Positions 56,088-64,000 of a stretch of 64,000 nt of DNA are shown here, one piece after another (position 1 is the first letter of the stretch; the number at the start of each line of letters is the position of its first letter). Below the pieces are notes generated by a model. That model was not told the DNA's origin. It was given only the letters and a program-made list of their open reading frames with translations, and searched no databases. Origin of the DNA: an uncultured Bacteroidales bacterium (lineage in GTDB: Bacteria; Bacteroidota; Bacteroidia; Bacteroidales; Bacteroidaceae). Made by a program: the position numbers and the translations under genes. Location: NCBI GenBank assembly GCA_902763885.1, contig CACWTU010000004.1:62001-126000 (forward strand). The letters are read 5' to 3'.

Positions 56088-57317
56088 TTAAAGTTTGCCC
56101 TGCTCACCAAGGTAAGAATCCTTGAAGCCAAGGAAATAGAGAACGCCATCAAGGCCGATAGTGTTGATGCTTTGCTCGGCGGTTGCAACCACGCGCGGTT
56201 TTGCGTGGAAAGCAATACCCAGACCCGCCTCCGATATCATCGGCAGATCATTTGCCCCATCACCCACAGCAATAGTCTGAGCCAGATTCACCTTCTCCAC
56301 CTGAGCAATCAAATGCAGCAATTCAGCCTTCCGATGCCCATCCACAATCTCGCCCACATATCGCCCGGTCAGTTTGCCGTCCTCGCCTATCTCAAGCTCG
56401 TTAGCATACACATAATCAATGCCATACCGCCGCTGTAAATACTCGCCAAAGAACGTAAATCCGCCGCTCAAAATCGCGATCTTGTACCCGCAGGTTTTCA
56501 AAACAGACATAAGTCTATCCACGCCCTCAGTCATTGGCAAATGTTCAGCAATCTCACGCATCACGCTGACATCCAAGCCTTTAAGCAACGCCACACGACG
56601 AGTAAAACTCTCCTTGAAATCAATCTCACCGCGCATCGCGCTCTCAGTAATAGCGCGAACCTGGGCACCCACGCCATTGCGCTCGGCCAATTCGTCAATA
56701 CACTCGGTCTGAATGAGCGTAGAATCCATATCAAAGCAGATTAACCGCCTCATTCTACGGAACATATCATCCTTCTGGAACGAGAAATCCATCTCCATCT
56801 GCTGCGAAATCTTCATCAGCTCAACATGCATCTTCTGCCTGTCCACCGGCTCGCCGCGCAAAGAAAATTCAATGCAAGCACGCGTCTGCTTATCAAGTTT
56901 TTTAATACTTTTCCGACCCGTAAGACGAAGAATAGAATCAATATTAAGCCCCTGATCAGCAAGAATTTGAGTAGCTGCCTGAATCTGCCGAGCCTCAAGT
57001 TGACGCCCCAGCACAGTCAAAATATACCGGTTCTTACCCTGATGCCCTACCCAATCCTCATACTCATCGTCGCTAATCGGAGAAAAACCGATATTCACGC
57101 CCAGCTCCGTAGCCTTGAACAGCAGCTCCTTCATAGCAAGGCCGCTCTTCATCTCGTCCATGCGCATTAAAATGCCCAATGAAAGCGTGTTATGAATATC
57201 AGCCTGGCCGATGTCCAGCACCGTAGCATCGTACCGCGCCAAAATCCCCATGACCGCAGCCGTCAGTCCCGGCCGGTCCTGTCCCGTAATCCTGATTAAA
57301 ATCTGCTCCTCTTTCAT
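56088..57317 (-). CDS. serB: Phosphoserine phosphatase with N-terminal ACT domains
   Basis: A 409-aa HAD phosphatase that makes serine from phosphoserine. Two ACT-like domains (LIRITGQDRPGLTAAVMG and YILTVLGRQLEARQIQ), then the HAD core with DMDST (196-200; nucleophile Asp196), SGG in AILSGGFTFF, and GDGANDLPM. ACT domains suggest feedback control by serine. ATG 57317 chosen over a GTG at 57323. Confidence 0.94.
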   Translation of the reverse strand: MKEEQILIRITGQDRPGLTAAVMGILARYDATVLDIGQADIHNTLSLGILMRMDEMKSGLAMKELLFKATELGVNIGFSPISDDEYEDWVGHQGKNRYILTVLGRQLEARQIQAATQILADQGLNIDSILRLTGRKSIKKLDKQTRACIEFSLRGEPVDRQKMHVELMKISQQMEMDFSFQKDDMFRRMRRLICFDMDSTLIQTECIDELAERNGVGAQVRAITESAMRGEIDFKESFTRRVALLKGLDVSVMREIAEHLPMTEGVDRLMSVLKTCGYKIAILSGGFTFFGEYLQRRYGIDYVYANELEIGEDGKLTGRYVGEIVDGHRKAELLHLIAQVEKVNLAQTIAVGDGANDLPMISEAGLGIAFHAKPRVVATAEQSINTIGLDGVLYFLGFKDSYLGEQGKL

Positions 57318-57338
57318 ACCCACAAATATAGCAAAAGA

Positions 57339-57418
57339 GTACCAAAGGGGACAGACCCCAATGGTACCTTTTTTTCAAAAAATGATACCATTGGGGTCTG
57401 TCCCCTTTGGTACACTTT
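57339..57418. repeat. REP inverted pair
   Basis: Units 57339-57367 and 57384-57413 separated by a T/A-rich spacer. Located between serB and the phytase-like gene. Confidence 0.92.
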
Positions 57419-57426
57419 TGTATCAT

Positions 57427-58458
57427 TTACCTAAAAACTATTACCTTGACAAAATCCTTAACCACCCCGCCGGCCCCATGCTGAGAATCCGAAATCAGAA
57501 TCAGTGACCGCCCGCCGTCCGGTATTAAAGGCCCCAGGCACATCCCCTCATAATCAGCAAAGCGGCCCGATGCAGGCTTAGTCGTGAAACTGCACATCAG
57601 CGTCTTGCTCAAAACTTCCGATGCCCCAACGACAGGTTTCACCACATAAAGATTCACCCTACAAAATGACTTCCTTAACTTCCCCAAAACGCCCCCCTTA
57701 GGCACAAACACCTCACGCTCCAAAACGATCAGCCGCCCGTCATCGAGAGCCGTCAGCGCAGGCACCCCAAACACATATGACTCCGCCAAAGCAGCCTCAG
57801 CCTCACTCTTCATCGGCCTGTCCATCTGATACAAAAACCTGCCCGCAGGCCGCAAATCGGCCCCGAAACTCTGCAGCCGCAACAGACCGGCATCCAAAGA
57901 AGCATCCTCAAGCAGCACATCCTCTGTAGTAGTCCAAAACAACCCCGTGAACTCATTGTAAGTCAGCGCCTCAAAGCCCCTGTTGCTCTTAATCTTGCCC
58001 CGAGCCATATCATTGGGAACCGCTAAAAAACGCCCCGTAGGCACCCCGTCCAGCCCATACTCCCTGATAGACTGATCCGCCTCCGCGCTCACAAACAGCG
58101 TCCCAGCCCCAAAAGAACCGGCCCTATAAGCCACCCCCTCATTGTCCCTATCGCTAATGTCCGATGACACCGTCCCCTCAGGAACACTCACCGAAACCTC
58201 CTTAACCTTACCGCTTAAATTAACGTCCATGTCCACCAGCACGATCCCGCCGCCACGCCTCTTGTCATCCACCACCGCATACCGAGTCCCGCCCAGATAC
58301 GTGATGCCCGAATAATCACCGCTCCCCATCTGAGCCGTCACCTTCTTAACATCGGCCTCAATCACAGTCCTGAACCCATAATCACGCTCCTTCAGCTCCG
58401 CCCCCTCATCGCCGGGCGGAATGATGAAACATGACGTCAATAACAAACTCCACAACAT
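57427..58458 (-). CDS. Esterase-like activity of phytase family lipoprotein
   Basis: A 343-aa lipoprotein (LLLTSC near the N-terminus; start at 58458). The body is a beta-propeller of the phytase-like esterase family, with YSGITYLGGTRYAVVDDKRRGGG, DNEGVAYRAG, SNRGFEALTYNEFTGLF and DYEGMCLGP repeats. Substrate unknown. Its start lies 14 bp downstream of the MGMT-like gene's stop, so they may be in one operon. Confidence 0.8.
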   Translation of the reverse strand: MLWSLLLTSCFIIPPGDEGAELKERDYGFRTVIEADVKKVTAQMGSGDYSGITYLGGTRYAVVDDKRRGGGIVLVDMDVNLSGKVKEVSVSVPEGTVSSDISDRDNEGVAYRAGSFGAGTLFVSAEADQSIREYGLDGVPTGRFLAVPNDMARGKIKSNRGFEALTYNEFTGLFWTTTEDVLLEDASLDAGLLRLQSFGADLRPAGRFLYQMDRPMKSEAEAALAESYVFGVPALTALDDGRLIVLEREVFVPKGGVLGKLRKSFCRVNLYVVKPVVGASEVLSKTLMCSFTTKPASGRFADYEGMCLGPLIPDGGRSLILISDSQHGAGGVVKDFVKVIVFR

Positions 58459-58471
58459 ATGTGTCAGCTTT

Positions 58472-58810
58472 TCAAATAATCTCCGGATGCCAAAGATGCC
58501 GATGCATATCCACGTGCCCGTTGCTCTTGAACTGCACTCCCTCAGCCTCCAATAACGGCCGATGCTCACTCCACCCCGGAGCCGTCCGGCCCTCCTTATT
58601 CACCACCCGATGACATGGAAGTAACTCAGCACCAGGCGTATATCGGAGCGTCCGACCCACCATCCGTGAATGGCTCGGCCACCCCGCCAAGGCCGCGACA
58701 TTACCATATGTCGTCACCTTCCCGCGAGGAATCTGGCTAACGATGTTCAGCACCTCCGTCTGAAACACCCGAGCCTCCTCCACCGTCATCCTATCCCGAT
58801 AATCCTTCAT
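58472..58810 (-). CDS. MGMT-family methyltransferase-like DNA repair protein
   Basis: A 112-aa alkyltransferase-like protein, only the C-terminal DNA-binding domain of Ada/Ogt (helix-turn-helix with PRGKVTTYGNVAALAG, SHSRMVGRTLR arginine finger). The active-site motif is PCHRVV with Cys66 present, in contrast to ATL proteins that have Trp there, so it might repair O6-alkylguanine or signal it to nucleotide excision repair. Length is short for a full Ogt. Confidence 0.88.
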   Translation of the reverse strand: MKDYRDRMTVEEARVFQTEVLNIVSQIPRGKVTTYGNVAALAGWPSHSRMVGRTLRYTPGAELLPCHRVVNKEGRTAPGWSEHRPLLEAEGVQFKSNGHVDMHRHLWHPEII

Positions 58811-58821
58811 CTCTCAAAAGA

Positions 58822-58898
58822 GTGCCAAAGGGGACAGACCCCAATGGTACCTTTTTTTCAAAAAATGATACCATTGGGGTCTGTCCCCTTTGGTATCG
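58822..58898. repeat. REP inverted pair
   Basis: Units 58822-58851 (GTGCC arm) and 58867-58898, inverted, between the MGMT-like gene and the bcp gene. Confidence 0.9.
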
Positions 58899-58900
58899 TT

Positions 58901-59353
58901 TCAACTCAACACTTGTTCTGCCGCGTTTTTGGTGTCTACTTTTTCGATGATGCGCTCTAGGATGCCGTCCTCCGAGAATATAAAAGTCCGGCGCAGAGTG
59001 CCCAGAACAGTCTTGCCATACATCTTCTTCTCGCCCCACGCGCCAAAAGCCTGAAGCATCTCCGTACTGGTATCGGCCAACAACCTGAACGGCAGCTCAT
59101 ACTTGGCCCTGAAACCAGTGTGAGACTTGGCAGAGTCCTTGCTCACGCCCACCACATTATACCCAGCAGCCGTCAGAGCCGCATAATTATCGCGGAACGA
59201 GCATGCCTCAGCAGTGCAGCCCGACGTATTGTCCTTAGGGTAAAAATAGATGATAGTCTTACGTCCCTTACCTATAAAATCCTCAGAACGAACCACCTGA
59301 CCATCCTGGTCCACCACCTCAAACTGAGGCATCTTATCTCCAACTTTCAGCAT
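58901..59353 (-). CDS. bcp: Thioredoxin-dependent peroxiredoxin (BCP type)
   Basis: A 150-aa peroxiredoxin of the BCP/PrxQ family reducing peroxides. Peroxidatic Cys46 in TSGCTAEAC with resolving Cys51, the atypical 2-Cys layout. Other motifs: IIYFYPKDNTSG and the F-R-A-K-YELPF segment. The superoxide dismutase gene lies just upstream on the same strand, separated by a REP pair. Confidence 0.93.
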   Translation of the reverse strand: MLKVGDKMPQFEVVDQDGQVVRSEDFIGKGRKTIIYFYPKDNTSGCTAEACSFRDNYAALTAAGYNVVGVSKDSAKSHTGFRAKYELPFRLLADTSTEMLQAFGAWGEKKMYGKTVLGTLRRTFIFSEDGILERIIEKVDTKNAAEQVLS

Positions 59354-59366
59354 AAATTCTCAAAAA

Positions 59367-59443
59367 TGATACCATTGGGGTCTGTCCCCTTTGGTACTTT
59401 TTTTCAAAAATGATACCAAAGGGGACAGACCCCAATGGTACTA
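59367..59443. repeat. REP inverted pair
   Basis: Units 59367-59397 and 59410-59442 in inverted orientation. The right unit touches the sodB stop codon. Confidence 0.92.
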
Positions 59444-60043
59444 TTTATAACGTTTTTCTATAACACTCCAATCCAAAATCTGCCACAGGGCATCCAGATG
59501 GGCGGCACGGCGGTTCTGATAATCAAGATAGTAGGCGTGCTCCCAGACATCGAACGTAAGCAACGGCTTCAGCCCGCGTACGACCGGATTAGAAGCCCCA
59601 GCCTCCTGAGTAATCACAAGTGAACCATTAGCGTCACGAGACAGCCAAACCCATCCGCTGCCAAACAAGCCAACGCCCTTGGCCACAAACTCCGCCTGGA
59701 ACGCCTCCACGCCGCCCCACTGCCTAACAATCTGAGCCTTAAAAGCACCATCCTCCAGCGCCTTACCACCCTTGCAGAACTGCGTAAAATACAGATTATG
59801 GTTCAGAATCTGCCCGGCATTATTAAACACCGCCTGATTGGCCGATGCACCACCGGCCGGATTAGCCTTGCACACAATCTCCTCCAGCGACAGATCCTCA
59901 GAAAGACCGCTCCCAGGCAGCAGCTTATTAAGATTATCCACATAAGCCTGCAGATGCTTCCCATGATGGAAACTCAGCGTCTGCGCGCTAATAACCGGCT
60001 CCAGATCCTTGGCACCGTACGGCAATGATATCAGTTCAAACAT
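59441..60043 (-). CDS. sodB: Fe/Mn superoxide dismutase
   Basis: A 200-aa superoxide dismutase. Metal ligands are His in SFHHGKH, His in NHNLYFTQF, and Asp/His in DVWEHAYYLDY. Conserved QAVFNNAGQ and GSGWVWL present. The Gln in the second shell (position near ANQAVF/...) cannot settle Fe versus Mn from sequence alone; Bacteroidales enzymes are often cambialistic. Cytoplasmic. Confidence 0.95.
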   Translation of the reverse strand: MFELISLPYGAKDLEPVISAQTLSFHHGKHLQAYVDNLNKLLPGSGLSEDLSLEEIVCKANPAGGASANQAVFNNAGQILNHNLYFTQFCKGGKALEDGAFKAQIVRQWGGVEAFQAEFVAKGVGLFGSGWVWLSRDANGSLVITQEAGASNPVVRGLKPLLTFDVWEHAYYLDYQNRRAAHLDALWQILDWSVIEKRYK

Positions 60044-60352
60044 ATCTCACATGCATTAATTAGTTTTTTTGCAATAATAGCAAAAATATTAATTAAAAGA
60101 ATAATATTCCCTACTTCCTATAATACTGATGCCCGATACCACTTCATTCGGTCTCGATTTTCTACGCACTTCAGCGCTAGAGTAAATTAACAACAACTTT
60201 CATGCCCCAATTATTTATCACCCATAGTGATATCCTTTGAGCGATATATTCTGTCATAACCTGCGCGAAATAAAAAGGTAGCATTTTTGTTGCCAAGAAT
60301 TAGGATATAAGAAACAAATATGCTACTTTTGCAAAAATAATTCATTTGGAAT
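60044..60352. other. Intergenic region, promoter only
   Basis: A 309-bp AT-rich gap without ORF or repeat. It holds a TACTTTTG -7 box at 60324-60331, 21 nt before the hicA start. I see no RNA gene or operator dyad. Confidence 0.5.
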
Positions 60353-60538
60353 ATGAAAGGAAATGAACTGATAAGACTACTAAAAGAGCACGGATGCTTT
60401 GAGCAATCTCATGGAAAGGAGCATGACGTATGGTTCTCTCCTATAACGAATGCAAAGATTCGTGTTCCAAGACATACCTCTAAGGAAGTTCCGCAAGGCA
60501 CTCTAAAGAGTATTTTAAAACAAGCCGGCATTAATTAA
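60353..60538 (+). CDS. hicA: HicA toxin, mRNA interferase
   Basis: A 61-aa double-stranded-RNA-binding-fold toxin of the HicA/YcfA family, which cleaves mRNAs. The MKGNELIRLLKEHGCF opening, the HGKEHDVWFSP strand and PRHTSKEVPQGTLKSILKQAG helix fit. The family's catalytic His is probably in the SHGKEHD segment. 61 bp upstream of hicB. Toxin-first order is typical for hicAB. Confidence 0.9.
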   Translation: MKGNELIRLLKEHGCFEQSHGKEHDVWFSPITNAKIRVPRHTSKEVPQGTLKSILKQAGIN

Positions 60539-60599
60539 CAGCCACATCAAAACTAATTATAAACAACCATTCAATAACAACAATCACAATTAACGAGCA

Positions 60600-61016
60600 A
60601 TGAAAACCGTAAAAGTTAAGGCCGTTGTAGAAAAAGGATCCGATGGGCTATTTTCAGTATACTCCGAAGATCATTTCGGCAATAGCTATTTTGGCGGATT
60701 TGGGGATTCTGTCGCCAAAGCCAAAGAGGACTTTCTGGTTAGTATTAGAGAATCCATCAATGAACAAGTATCTGAGGGTAAAGATGTTCCCAACTTTGAA
60801 GACGTTTCTGTTGAATATCGTTATGATATTCCATCCTTCTTTGATTTCTTTGATTTTATCAATGTAAGCAGATTCGCCCAGTTTGCAGGCATCAATGAAA
60901 GCAAAATGCGTGCTTATAAAAGTGGGGTTTCTTTTCCTGGAGAGAAAACTACTCAAAAAATCATCGACGCTGCACATAAAATTGCAGCGGAGTTAAGTTC
61001 AACCACACTGCATTAA
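60600..61016 (+). CDS. hicB: HicB antitoxin
   Basis: A 138-aa antitoxin with an N-terminal partial RNase-H-like fold (VKAVVEKGSDGLFSVYSEDHFGNSYFGGFGDSVAKAKEDF) and a C-terminal HTH (NVSRFAQFAGINESKMRAYKSG) that probably autoregulates the pair. Follows hicA. Ends before a strong terminator. Confidence 0.88.
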   Translation: MKTVKVKAVVEKGSDGLFSVYSEDHFGNSYFGGFGDSVAKAKEDFLVSIRESINEQVSEGKDVPNFEDVSVEYRYDIPSFFDFFDFINVSRFAQFAGINESKMRAYKSGVSFPGEKTTQKIIDAAHKIAAELSSTTLH

Positions 61017-61031
61017 CAATCTATTACAAAA

Positions 61032-61064
61032 AAAATGGAGCGCAAATCTACGCTCCATTTTTTG
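61032..61064. terminator. Bidirectional terminator after hicB
   Basis: ATGGAGCG and CGCTCCAT arms with an 8-nt loop, A run upstream and T run downstream; serves hicB and the convergent protease gene. Confidence 0.85.
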
Positions 61065-61081
61065 TTATTCCACAAAAACAT

Positions 61082-62008
61082 CTACCTCTGCATTGGCACT
61101 GGCATCGGCATTGGTACTTGAGAATGTCTGACGTAACACCCGCCTATATTGTTTTCTACGATTTTACTTGCAGATGTTTTTTCAGCCAATATCATACAGC
61201 AGTGATGAATAGTTAGAACTATATCTTGCAAATCGTTATCAGCATCCATATCAATCACATCCAGTCCAGCCTCTTTACACTTGTCTCTATCAATATGTCT
61301 GCTATGAGTCTTACTATCATTATTTTTAGCAAACACATTCTTGATATTTTCCTTGACTTCGTTATTAATATCTTTATCAGCCAATATTTTCTCTGTTAAT
61401 TCATCAGCAAATTCATCAGCCTGCGAGCATAGAGTTAAGAATGTCGGAGTTAATTTAGACAATATAGCCTGCCATAAACCAAGTGAAGCGGGATTATTGG
61501 ATACATCTTCAATTGCTTTCTCAAACTCACGTAATGCAGACTGACACGGAATACCATTTAGCTGAGGATCAAAAGGACCCAACGAAGATTGTTTCCCCAT
61601 TACCACAGATTTACAAGAAACTGCAATCATTGAACCTGCAGACATTGCTATCTGTGGAATAATAGCTCTAATATCATTATTGAAGCAGGATTTAAGGTAT
61701 TTGATAATCTGTTCAGTGGCAGGGAGATCACCTCCAGGAGTGTGCAAAATTAAGTCAAGCCCTTTTCTTTTGTCAAGGCCATGAATATTCTCCATAAATG
61801 CATTGATATCCAAATCATTTATGATAGTATCATTTGATGGCTGTTTATTCAGAAAGCCAGAAAAGTATAGAATCGTGTTGCGCCCGGTCTTATTTGACAG
61901 TTTTCTAAGATAATCACTCTTTAGATGAGCCACGTAATCAATTGCGACCTGAGGATTCCCTCCAGCCCTTTTTTCAGCCTCATTTAAAATAACACTCCAT
62001 GTTGGCAT
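61082..62008 (-). CDS. SDH-type ClpP-fold serine protease
   Basis: A 308-aa protein of the SDH_sah (serine dehydrogenase proteinase, ClpP-fold) family. Signatures are LILHTPGGDLPA (87-98), the nucleophile elbow MSAGSMIA (122-129; Ser126) and SSLGPFDPQ (141-149), with Asp as a possible triad member. Members of this group have been linked to phage defence contexts and membrane-protein degradation. The C-terminus is a repeating PMPMPVPM. A 54-aa ORF is directly upstream (62028-62192). Confidence 0.88.
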   Translation of the reverse strand: MPTWSVILNEAEKRAGGNPQVAIDYVAHLKSDYLRKLSNKTGRNTILYFSGFLNKQPSNDTIINDLDINAFMENIHGLDKRKGLDLILHTPGGDLPATEQIIKYLKSCFNNDIRAIIPQIAMSAGSMIAVSCKSVVMGKQSSLGPFDPQLNGIPCQSALREFEKAIEDVSNNPASLGLWQAILSKLTPTFLTLCSQADEFADELTEKILADKDINNEVKENIKNVFAKNNDSKTHSRHIDRDKCKEAGLDVIDMDADNDLQDIVLTIHHCCMILAEKTSASKIVENNIGGCYVRHSQVPMPMPVPMQR

Positions 62009-62027
62009 AATATTAGATTAATAATAT

Positions 62028-62192
62028 TCAAAACCCCGTTCCGCTTATTGAAGTTTCAGAAGAATCAAAAACTGAATATTGTTTATAAACGCCATTCTCT
62101 AAAGGCCATTCATTAGAAATGAACTGTTGGCGTTCAAATCCATTCATCAAATCACCATATCGTTCTGTAAACTGCTTTCTTTTCTCTTTCAT
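62028..62192 (-). CDS. Small protein (54 aa) upstream of the SDH protease
   Basis: ATG at 62192, TGA at 62028-62030. The product begins MKEKRKQFTERYGDLMNGF and ends in SGTGF. A TATATTTG -7 box lies at 62215-62222 (16 bp from the ATG region). The gap to the protease start is 19 bp, so they are likely co-transcribed. No family recognised; could be a substrate, adaptor or regulator. Confidence 0.55.
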   Translation of the reverse strand: MKEKRKQFTERYGDLMNGFERQQFISNEWPLENGVYKQYSVFDSSETSISGTGF

Positions 62193-62214
62193 ATCATATC
62201 AGAACTTTCTTTTG

Positions 62215-62222
62215 CAAATATA
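62215..62222 (-). promoter_or_regulatory. -7 box of the small-ORF/SDH protease unit
   Basis: Minus-strand TATATTTG, close to the 54-aa gene start. Confidence 0.4.
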
Positions 62223-62345
62223 TAAAAAACATCATTCCCCTCAAAAAAACCAAATTCAAATACTTGGATGGATTTATACGATTTGTATCAATAACCTCCC
62301 TCACCTCCTTTTATTGTCAAAGCCAACTTTTCTCCTGTATAATAA

Positions 62346-63629
62346 CTATATGCAAAGATGCCGTCTTATTGCCTCCCCGTGTTTCTTAACAGCATCTTTA
62401 AATCCACCTATACACATCATAAAAATACCATTCCTAGAATACACCGGAGCATCATGCTCTTCTACTATAAGGGGAAACTCTTTTTGCCCAATTTCAATAT
62501 AAAGTCTATCCCTAACAAGTCTTGATATAAAAACAAATTCTTCAGGGTTGCAGTTATGAGCTAAATGTTGAAAGAACGACGTATATGTATCTATGTATGA
62601 GGGAAACTTGTCTATAATCACCACCTTGAAATTATCCCCATGTGCAGCAATACCCAATCCAAGAATCTCATTCAGATACAAATCTCCAAAAGAATAGCCA
62701 ATAATCATCAGCCGGTTGTTCTCTATCACCTTTCTTGTTAGATCTGAAAGATATACATTATTGGGAACAAATGTCATCTTCTCGTTTTTCCTTAATCCAG
62801 AGACAATGTATGGCTGCAAATAATCTTCTCTTGCCTGATTTGACGGATTCTGCTGCCCTCCCATTCTATTCTTAAAAGCAGTCTTATAGTCCCTGTTTTT
62901 TACCATATCACGTATACTATATTCAAACGGGTATTCCTTTGCCTCACTGAATAGAATCTGACCATGTAGATGAGCTATAGTTGATAACCTTCCTCTATTT
63001 TCAAGATATTTTGTTGCTGAAAACCTACAATAATCCTCACCATCTTTGAGTGGCAAGAAACCATCCTCATATTCACCGAGACTATTTTCTATAGTATTAT
63101 CATAATTCAGGCTGAAAATATTTGATCTCCCTGACAATGATTTCCAAAAATCCCGATACCATTGCTCTGTTGATGTATCCTCACAAAAAGATGTATCATA
63201 TTGATTAACAATACTCATTACCGTTTTTTGCAGTCCATATGCAGCCCGAATATATTCATACGTCTGAATTTCTTTTAAGAATCTATCTGGATGTATCAAA
63301 GCACCAAACTCAGGAGGTGAAGGCCACGACAAATATTCTTTATGCCAGCAACCACTATATGCAAGACACATTTCAACTACCTGCAACAAAATCTCAAAGT
63401 TTAATTGAGACGGGACAAAACGGTCCACACCAGGTCTACTTACATGTTTCAATTTCTCAACAATATAGTCATTGAGTTCACGCAACAAAGGCCTCTGGCC
63501 ACCTTTAACCTTTTGGATATTAAGTTTAAGAACTTCTTCGGTGATATTCTGCACAGAAGGAAAAGCGCCTTTGTATTCAAAATCCAAAACGGCGCCAGCA
63601 CCCACTATAATTGTTGTTGCGTCTTTCAT
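62346..63629 (-). CDS. SIR2-like domain protein, possible defence NADase
   Basis: A 427-aa protein with a SIR2-like Rossmann domain: TIIVGAGAVLDFEY (6-19, NAD-binding loop), FSLNYDN, AHLHGQI (His), and the C-terminal RLMIIGYSFGDLYLNEIL. This is the pattern of SIR2_2 type proteins often found in antiphage systems that deplete NAD+. No TPR or HerA partner fused to it. It lies upstream of a small-ORF/SDH protease unit and next to HicAB, within an accessory block. Confidence 0.82.
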   Translation of the reverse strand: MKDATTIIVGAGAVLDFEYKGAFPSVQNITEEVLKLNIQKVKGGQRPLLRELNDYIVEKLKHVSRPGVDRFVPSQLNFEILLQVVEMCLAYSGCWHKEYLSWPSPPEFGALIHPDRFLKEIQTYEYIRAAYGLQKTVMSIVNQYDTSFCEDTSTEQWYRDFWKSLSGRSNIFSLNYDNTIENSLGEYEDGFLPLKDGEDYCRFSATKYLENRGRLSTIAHLHGQILFSEAKEYPFEYSIRDMVKNRDYKTAFKNRMGGQQNPSNQAREDYLQPYIVSGLRKNEKMTFVPNNVYLSDLTRKVIENNRLMIIGYSFGDLYLNEILGLGIAAHGDNFKVVIIDKFPSYIDTYTSFFQHLAHNCNPEEFVFISRLVRDRLYIEIGQKEFPLIVEEHDAPVYSRNGIFMMCIGGFKDAVKKHGEAIRRHLCI

Positions 63630-63657
63630 CTCAAATAAAATAAGATGATGGAATCAA

Positions 63658-64000
63658 TTATACACCAACTAATCCCGGCCTAAACTCATAAACCACATGT
63701 TTAATACCTTCAGGATCATTCTTGCAACAATCAGAATATTTTTTCCCGGAACCACAAGGACAATTATCACTATCATGTAGGCCAGGAAACTCTTTGGGAC
63801 TTTTATGAATATGTTTTATCGTATAATGCCATGCAGCATATGGATCTTTCCATAATTCCATCAATCCATCTAACAACAGATAATTATAATGGTCTTTCTG
63901 TCCCTCCTTTCCATTGCCTAAAAATGCCACAGCGTACTTATGTTCAGGATTATAAACTAGCGAAACACCTTTCAATTCCCATTTATTAATAATATCACTG
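63658..64000 (-). CDS. SEC-C motif protein, 5' end outside the window
   Basis: Only the C-terminal part is inside the window; the frame is open to base 64000. The Cys-rich zinc-binding SEC-C motif (DNCPCGSGKKYSDCC) is visible after a PEFPGL segment. The motif is common at the C-terminus of proteins binding translation or defence partners. It is 28 bp upstream of the SIR2-like gene on the same strand, so possibly one operon. Confidence 0.75.
   Translation of the reverse strand, partial: SDIINKWELKGVSLVYNPEHKYAVAFLGNGKEGQKDHYNYLLLDGLMELWKDPYAAWHYTIKHIHKSPKEFPGLHDSDNCPCGSGKKYSDCCKNDPEGIKHVVYEFRPGLVGV

Overview
The window looks like a chromosome segment from a Bacteroidales bacterium, most likely Prevotellaceae-like. 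The pointers are many TAnnTTTG-type -7 boxes upstream of genes, a TonB receptor with a DUF4249 lipoprotein, GH115 and GH3 glycosidases, a FeoA-FeoB fusion followed by a FeoB-associated Cys-rich peptide, acyl-ACP thioesterase, DUF4419, and BY-kinase/SLBB polysaccharide export genes. No 16S rRNA or ribosomal protein gene is present, so the genus is an inference.

Layout. 0-8 kb: Gly-rich secreted protein, GH115 alpha-glucuronidase, a three-gene cluster matching the anaerobe direct homocysteine pathway (DUF39/HcyBio, NIL-ferredoxin, UPF0280), and a DUF4419 protein. 8-15 kb: a lipid operon (acyltransferase, acyl-CoA ligase, hotdog thioesterase), then Wza-like lipoprotein, Wzc-like BY-kinase and PHP-type tyrosine phosphatase. 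15-31 kb: acyl-ACP thioesterase, methyltransferase, membrane acyltransferase, GH3 beta-glucosidase, a secreted C11 peptidase/PepSY/beta-helix operon, M3 peptidase, TonB receptor with DUF4249 lipoprotein, Gly/Met-rich protein, DUF3108 protein, Xaa-Pro aminopeptidase. 31-40 kb: FeoAB with its Cys-rich partner, MetA and MetY with a divergent Lrp regulator, a stand-alone GMP-synthase ATP-PPase, and an adenylate kinase fused to a WbuC-like cupin. 40-48 kb: Wzz, a large SLBB export protein, ManC, ManA and a REP-associated tyrosine transposase (RAYT). 48-55 kb: accessory proteins (a paralogous unknown pair, AAA ATPase, DUF6169-like pair, phosphoesterase and others) and a cluster of tRNA-like RNAs. 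55-60 kb: housekeeping repair, oxidative stress and serine genes separated by palindromes. 60-64 kb: HicAB, a ClpP-fold serine protease, a SIR2-like protein and a SEC-C protein, resembling a defence island.

The window is unusually rich in small dispersed repeats. (1) About 30 or more REP-like palindromes (core GGGGwCAGACCCC or GGGGTCTGaCCCC) occur singly or as inverted pairs; they flank the RAYT and are also read in frame inside feoAB, manC, manA and the FeoB-associated gene. (2) A ~182-212 bp element occurs three times, with a conserved interior and terminal inverted repeats that differ between copies but pair within each copy. (3) A heptamer array (TTTTCAA)n flanks a strong hairpin at three convergent gene junctions and supplies stop codons to several genes.

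The most unusual single object is at 54149-54233 on the minus strand: two tRNA halves in the wrong order (3' half first), which together give a full cloverleaf with 21 of 21 Watson-Crick pairs. This is a candidate circularly permuted tRNA gene. It lies downstream of an unrecognised 268-aa protein and upstream of a conventional tRNA-Thr-like gene.
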